NCBI RefSeq assembly: GCF_029623395.1
Contig: NZ_JAPYKK010000008.1
Coordinates: forward strand, 1-64,000
From: Sphingomonas echinoides
GTDB lineage: Bacteria > Pseudomonadota > Alphaproteobacteria > Sphingomonadales > Sphingomonadaceae
DNA length: 64,000 bases
Reading direction: 5' to 3'
A program made the translations under genes and the position numbers. How positions within the stretch are numbered: position 1 is the stretch's first letter; every line of letters begins with the position of its first letter. Of this stretch, positions 59,927-64,000 are shown piece after piece. Under the pieces are notes generated by a model. The model was not told the DNA's origin, did not search any database, and saw only the letters and a list, made by a program, of their open reading frames with translations.

Positions 59927-61465
59927 ATGCAGCCCGTTTCGCACCCTATTTCAGCGAACGACCTACCGAACGGTTGGTGGGAACGGCGCAGCGTCGTCTT
60001 TCTTCTGGTCCTGCTCGGTCTTGCACCACTGGCGTGGCCGGCCTTGCCACCACTGGTCGATCTTCCCGGACACATGGGTCGCTGGCACGTCCAGATGGCG
60101 ATCGGCGCCTCCCCCGATCTGTCGCGCTATTACGCCTTCACCTGGGCGCCGGTCGGCAACCTCGGCATGGATGTGTTGGTCCCGTTGCTCGCCGTGCTGC
60201 TTCCCTTCGAGCTTGCCGCCAAGGTTGGCGTGATGCTGATTCCACTGCTGACGATGGTTGGTATGCTGTACGTCGCACGGACGGCGCATGGTCGGATTCC
60301 TCCCACGGCACTTGCCGCGCTGCCCTTCGCATACGCCTGGCCATTCCAGTTTGGCTTCGTCAATTTCGTGTTGGCGCAGGGGCTTGCGCTTTGCGCCTTT
60401 GGACTTTGGTTGCAGCTTGGACGCGATCGGCGGTTGGTGCTGCGGGCTTCGTTGTTCGCCCCGATCGCCTGCCTGCTGTGGTTTGCGCACAGCTTTGGCT
60501 GGGCGCTGTTCTGCGTAATGGCGGCAGGCGCGGAACTTGCCCGCATACATGGAGGGTGGCGGACATGGGGCTTGCAGCTTGGCAAGGCCGCGCTGCAGGG
60601 CATGCCGCTCGCGCTGCCGAGCCTGCTGATGATTGCGAGCCCAAGCGGTACCCGCGCTGCGCCGGACGACTGGTTTAACTGGATCGCGAAGGGCCAGTGG
60701 TTCCTGTCGATGCTGCGGGATCGCTGGCTCGCGGTCGACATCGCCTCGATCGTCATAGTCCTGCTGATATTGTACGTTGGGGTTCGGACACCGAAGTTTC
60801 GGTTCACGCGTACGCTCGGGATTCCGGCGGTGCTGTGCTTCCTCGCGTTCATCCTGCTCCCCCGGTTGGCGTTTGGTGGGGCTTATGTCGACATGCGGAT
60901 CTTGCCGGCGACGATGATGCTAGCACTGCTCGCGATGCAGCCGCCGAACGACGGTTCGCGCCTGGCGTCCAGGCTCGCGGTCGCCTCCGTCGCCTTTTTC
61001 GTGGCTCATACTGCCGCAACGACGATGAGTTTTGCGCTCCGCTCAGACGAGCAACAGCGCGAACTGGTAGCGATCAATCATATCCCGCGTGGCGCCGCCG
61101 TGCTGTCATTGGTCGCGCGCCCGTGCGCCCAACGCTGGTCGGACATGCGGCGCGATCACCTGCCGGGGATCGCCATCGTCCGCCGCGACGCGTTCACTAA
61201 CGAACAATGGGCGCTGGAGGGACAGCAGTTACTGCAGATCCGCCATTTGGCCGCGGCCCCGTATCTGACCAACCCCTCTCAATCGGTCTCTTCGGCGGCG
61301 TGTCCTGATCGGGGGGCGAACCTGACGGTCGCCCTCCGGACGTTCCCCCGCGTCGCATTCACGCATGTCTGGACGATTGGATTCGCGCCGGTCGTACACC
61401 GGATGCCCGATCTGGAGCTGATCTGGACCAACCGCACGTCCGCGCTGTACCAAGTGCGCCGCTAG
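59927..61465 (+). CDS. Multi-spanning membrane protein of unknown function
   Basis: A 512-residue protein with about ten predicted membrane segments, starting at WERRSVVFLLVLLGLAPLAW (18-37), separated by short loops, and a C-terminal ~130-residue periplasmic-looking domain. The second loop has VDLPGHMGRWHVQMA, reminiscent of the DxxxH first-loop region of polyprenol-phosphate glycosyltransferases (GT-C fold), but no clear family motif is found. Third-position GC is lower than in neighbours (more TTG, TTC and TGT), hinting at later acquisition. It is transcribed alone and convergent with pheA, 5 bp apart. Confidence 0.75.
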   Translation: MQPVSHPISANDLPNGWWERRSVVFLLVLLGLAPLAWPALPPLVDLPGHMGRWHVQMAIGASPDLSRYYAFTWAPVGNLGMDVLVPLLAVLLPFELAAKVGVMLIPLLTMVGMLYVARTAHGRIPPTALAALPFAYAWPFQFGFVNFVLAQGLALCAFGLWLQLGRDRRLVLRASLFAPIACLLWFAHSFGWALFCVMAAGAELARIHGGWRTWGLQLGKAALQGMPLALPSLLMIASPSGTRAAPDDWFNWIAKGQWFLSMLRDRWLAVDIASIVIVLLILYVGVRTPKFRFTRTLGIPAVLCFLAFILLPRLAFGGAYVDMRILPATMMLALLAMQPPNDGSRLASRLAVASVAFFVAHTAATTMSFALRSDEQQRELVAINHIPRGAAVLSLVARPCAQRWSDMRRDHLPGIAIVRRDAFTNEQWALEGQQLLQIRHLAAAPYLTNPSQSVSSAACPDRGANLTVALRTFPRVAFTHVWTIGFAPVVHRMPDLELIWTNRTSALYQVRR

Positions 61466-61470
61466 CCTGT

Positions 61471-62361
61471 TTACCCGCGCGCGCGCGCCTGACGATACGT
61501 CCCCAGTACGCGCACCCATTTCGAATGGAATGCCAGTTCCGCCAACGCGCGGCCCAGACCCGGGTCGCTCGGCCGTCCATCGACGTCGGCGTAGAATTCG
61601 GTCGCCGCGAAGCTGCCGCCGCGTTGGTAACTCTCGAGCTTGGTCATGTTGACGCCGTTGGTCGCGAAGCCACCCATTGCCTTGTACAAAGCGGCGGGGA
61701 CGTTGTTCACTTCGAAGATCAGCGTCGTCATCCACGGCCCGTCGCCAACCGGCTCGTGCCCTTCGCGCGCGAGCACGACGAACCGCGTGGTGTTGTGCTC
61801 GGCATCCGCAATGTCGGTTGCCAGCGTGTCGAGCCCGTAGAGCGCCGCAGCCCCCGGTGGCGCGAGCGCCGCGAGCGTTGGATCGGCACGCTCCGCTACC
61901 ACCGCCGCCGCGCCCGCGGTATCGGGATAGGCGACTGGCAAGATACCGCGGTCGCGCAGCCACAGCCGGCATTGTCCAAGCGCCTGCGGATGGCTCATCG
62001 CCTCGCGCACTTCCGACAGTGGCCCGATGCCCATCAGCGCGTAGCGGATGGCGAGGAAATGCTCGCCGGTGATGACCAGCCCCGATTCGGGAAGCAGGAA
62101 ATGCATGTCCGCAACGCGCCCGTGGAGCGAATTCTCGATCGGGATGATCGCGCAGTCCGCGCGGAAATCCCGCACCGCGTCGATCGCGTCGGCGAAGTCG
62201 AAACACGGCAGCGGCAGGCAGTCGGGGAATGCCTGCAGCGCGGCAATGTGCGAATTGGCTCCAGGGGCGCCCTGGAACGCAACGGCACGCGACGGCTCGG
62301 CAATCGCCGCGTTTGTCATCTGCTCGACGAGCGCGCGGGCGGGGGCGGCAAAGTTTTCCAT
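61471..62361 (-). CDS. pheA: Prephenate dehydratase
   Basis: Converts prephenate to phenylpyruvate in phenylalanine synthesis. The 296-residue monofunctional enzyme has AFQGAPGANSHIAALQAFPD (44-63), CAIIPIENSLHGRVADMH, the TRF motif in NTTRFVVLAR and a C-terminal ACT domain (about 205-285) with TKLESYQRGG, the feedback-binding region. There is no chorismate mutase domain. The start at 62361 (MENFAAPA) is preferred to the longer frame. It is divergent from the cytochrome gene. Confidence 0.94.
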   Translation of the reverse strand: MENFAAPARALVEQMTNAAIAEPSRAVAFQGAPGANSHIAALQAFPDCLPLPCFDFADAIDAVRDFRADCAIIPIENSLHGRVADMHFLLPESGLVITGEHFLAIRYALMGIGPLSEVREAMSHPQALGQCRLWLRDRGILPVAYPDTAGAAAVVAERADPTLAALAPPGAAALYGLDTLATDIADAEHNTTRFVVLAREGHEPVGDGPWMTTLIFEVNNVPAALYKAMGGFATNGVNMTKLESYQRGGSFAATEFYADVDGRPSDPGLGRALAELAFHSKWVRVLGTYRQARARG

Positions 62362-62507
62362 ACGGCCCCGGCGCGTACCCGGCTCGTCCACGAACGGCAA
62401 GCGTCGGTACACGCGCGGCTTGCGATGCGCGTCCGGCGAATCTATGCACTTGTGAAATCATCGCGGCTCCACCGAGGGCCGGACATCGGCAGGGGCAGCG
62501 GCACGAC

Positions 62508-63173
62508 ATGGACAACCGGACCAATACGATCGCAGGCTGGGTGCTCGGCACGATGGGCCTGGCGCTCGCACTGACGATCGGCGGCAACATGCTCGTCAAG
62601 CCGATCGCTTCCGAAAAGGAAGGCTATCCGATCGAGGCCCCCGCCGAGGGTGGCGAAGGCGGTGCCGCCGTTGCCGACGAACCGATTGCCGCATTGCTCG
62701 CCAAGGCCGACGCCGCACACGGCGCCGAAGTGTTCAAGAAGTGCACCGCCTGCCACTCGGTCGCGCAGGGCGGCGCGAACGGCATCGGCCCGAACCTGTA
62801 CGGCACGGTCGGCGAGGCAATCGCGCAGGGCAAGGGCGGCTACGCCTTCTCGGACGCGCTCAAGAAGGCGGGCGCGGGCAAGAAGTGGGACTTTGAGGAG
62901 CTCAACAAGTGGCTGACCTCGCCGCGCGGTTATGCCGCCGGTACGAAGATGACCTTCGCCGGTCTGACCGCGGGTAAGGATCGCGCCGACGTGATCCTGT
63001 ATCTCAACCAGCAAGGCTCGAACGTTCCGCTGCCGCCGCCCCCGGCCGGCGCGCCTACCGCGACCGACGCCAAGGCGCCGCCCGCCGCGGGTGAGGCCGA
63101 TCCGGGTGGCAAGGCGTCGCCGAGTGTCGAGGGGCTCGGCAACACCACGGTTCCGGCAGCCGCGGGCAAGTAA
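62508..63173 (+). CDS. Membrane-anchored c-type cytochrome (CycM/c552-like)
   Basis: A 221-residue electron carrier. One N-terminal membrane anchor (about 9-30) is followed by a class I cytochrome c domain with haem attachment CTACH (Cys79, Cys82, His83) and the axial Met148 in GTKMTF. The tail (about 172-221) is Ala/Pro/Gly-rich and likely disordered. The layout matches alphaproteobacterial membrane cytochromes that pass electrons from the bc1 complex to aa3 oxidase. The start at 62508 gives the anchor directly. A hairpin follows the stop. Confidence 0.9.
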   Translation: MDNRTNTIAGWVLGTMGLALALTIGGNMLVKPIASEKEGYPIEAPAEGGEGGAAVADEPIAALLAKADAAHGAEVFKKCTACHSVAQGGANGIGPNLYGTVGEAIAQGKGGYAFSDALKKAGAGKKWDFEELNKWLTSPRGYAAGTKMTFAGLTAGKDRADVILYLNQQGSNVPLPPPPAGAPTATDAKAPPAAGEADPGGKASPSVEGLGNTTVPAAAGK

Positions 63174-63189
63174 CCCGAACTACCCCCTT

Positions 63190-63212
63190 CCCGTTCGCGC
63201 GAAACGAACGGG
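63190..63212. terminator. Intergenic hairpin between cytochrome and hisZ genes
   Basis: CCCGTTCG and CGAACGGG form an 8-bp stem around a 7-base loop, 17 bp after the cytochrome stop. A flanking CCCCTT/AAGGG-type complementarity extends it. It lies between convergent genes and could serve both; no long T run follows. Confidence 0.6.
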
Positions 63213-63233
63213 CGGAGGGGAAGGTTTAACCCG

Positions 63234-64000
63234 CTAGAGCGCGCGCGGTTCGCCCTCGGCCAGGAAGTGTGTGCAGAGCTGCGCCTCGGGCGTATCGCCC
63301 GCTTCGAGCGCGGCAACCGTGACCCAGCCCGCAACACGCATCTGCGCCGCCATTGCGGGATCGGTGCCGAGCGGCACAAACAGCCGCCGCCGGTCGACCT
63401 CGGCCAGCCCTGCCGCGACGATCGCATCGGCGTAGAGCGAGAAGCCGACTGCGGATTCCTCGGCACCGCCTTCGTGCATGATCGTATAGGTGCCGCCGCG
63501 CCCGATCTCGCCGCGGACGCCGCCCGCGAAGATCGAGAAACCGAGCCAGCTCTGATATTCGAACCCGTGGCGTTCGGTCGGGTCGAGCGTCAGCGCGACT
63601 CGGCTCTTCAATCCGTCCGCGATCTTCCACAGCGCATCGAGCCGCGAGGTCAGCGCGCCGCGCGCGTCGAACGCGCACAGCCGGTCGTGTGCGGTCTCGA
63701 ACGGGCCGGCGGCTTCGATCAGCGGGAGATAGGCGGGCGCGATCGCCGCGACCCCGCCTGCGTCCTTGGCATCGAGCCGGTCGCGCAGAGCATCGATCTG
63801 CGCCGCGTCGATCGGGAACGGCCCGCCGGCGAGCACGTCGATCAGGTCGGGGAGCGTGAAGTCGATCGAAATATTGGTAACGCCAGCCGCCTCGAGTGCC
63901 GCGACCGCGACCTCGACGACTTCGCGCGCCGCCGCGACCGTGTCGAGCCCGATCAGCTCGCAGCCGATCTGGCGGAGTTCGCGCTCGGGCGCGAGCTGCG
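63234..64000 (-). CDS. hisZ: ATP phosphoribosyltransferase regulatory subunit HisZ (partial)
   Basis: A class-II histidyl-tRNA-synthetase-like protein that activates the short-form HisG at the first step of histidine synthesis. At least 255 residues lie in the window and the N terminus lies beyond 64000. Visible family parts are ELRQIGCELIG, TNISIDFTLPDLIDVL, LGFSIFAGG and GRGGTYTIM. The reading frame is open to the window edge. It is the last gene before the cytochrome terminator. Confidence 0.85.
   Translation of the reverse strand, partial: QLAPERELRQIGCELIGLDTVAAAREVVEVAVAALEAAGVTNISIDFTLPDLIDVLAGGPFPIDAAQIDALRDRLDAKDAGGVAAIAPAYLPLIEAAGPFETAHDRLCAFDARGALTSRLDALWKIADGLKSRVALTLDPTERHGFEYQSWLGFSIFAGGVRGEIGRGGTYTIMHEGGAEESAVGFSLYADAIVAAGLAEVDRRRLFVPLGTDPAMAAQMRVAGWVTVAALEAGDTPEAQLCTHFLAEGEPRAL

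Overview
The window is high-GC alphaproteobacterial DNA, most likely from Sphingomonas or a close relative (Sphingomonadales). This rests on the divergent fliX/flgI pair, the three-part pntAA/pntAB/pntB transhydrogenase, the small aa3 oxidase subunit IV, a PEPxxWA-CTERM protein facing a FeeM-type acyl transferase, the alphaproteobacterial DctABD layout, and palindromic intergenic repeats of the kind common in sphingomonads. No phage, IS element, CRISPR array or replication origin was seen; it reads as ordinary chromosome with some unusual gene neighbourhoods.

Layout. 1-3.5 kb: pncB, then a minus-strand unit of a ParD-like antitoxin, methionine aminopeptidase and a HisC-type aminotransferase. 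3.6-16.4 kb: a flagellar island (fliX; flgI-flgJ-flbY/flgN; flgB; fliG-fliH; fliF-fliN-flbD-flhA). Between fliH and fliF sit an H-NOX haem gas sensor and a GAF-GGDEF-EAL protein, which suggests nitric-oxide/c-di-GMP control of motility. 16.4-23 kb: an MHS-family MFS transporter, a possible ribosome-modulation-factor-like ORF, a FeeM-like N-acyl amino acid synthase, a PEPxxWA-CTERM surface protein, a GH92 mannosidase and a hemerythrin. 23-31 kb: a C4-dicarboxylate module of dctBD (minus) and dctA, outer-membrane porin and malic enzyme (plus). It links sensing, uptake and conversion of malate to pyruvate. 31-36.4 kb: extensin-like protein, an 810-residue secreted protein of unknown function, a 66-residue unknown, a COG2509-type flavoprotein and a SemiSWEET. 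36.5-41.8 kb: putA with its divergent Lrp-type regulator, then a GH43 enzyme. 41.9-49.6 kb: tRNA-Val(UAC), a winged-helix protein with a pseudo-receiver, the transhydrogenase operon with a PH-domain gene inside it, an NtrC-type regulator and a bestrophin. 49.8-64 kb: dciA, two DsbA-like genes, smc and folP on minus; mutY, a serine hydrolase and nudC on plus; then a multi-spanning membrane protein, pheA, a membrane-anchored cytochrome c and a truncated hisZ.

Main observations. Two of the three sigma54-activator-type proteins (the FlbD-like and the DctD-like) have lost the GAFTGA loop that contacts sigma54, while the third keeps it. The flagellar promoters examined show shared TATAA-type boxes rather than -24/-12 elements. 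The malic enzyme has no usual start codon at its conserved N terminus; an ATC sits where the ATG should be. The ParD-like antitoxin has no toxin partner but a palindromic candidate operator.
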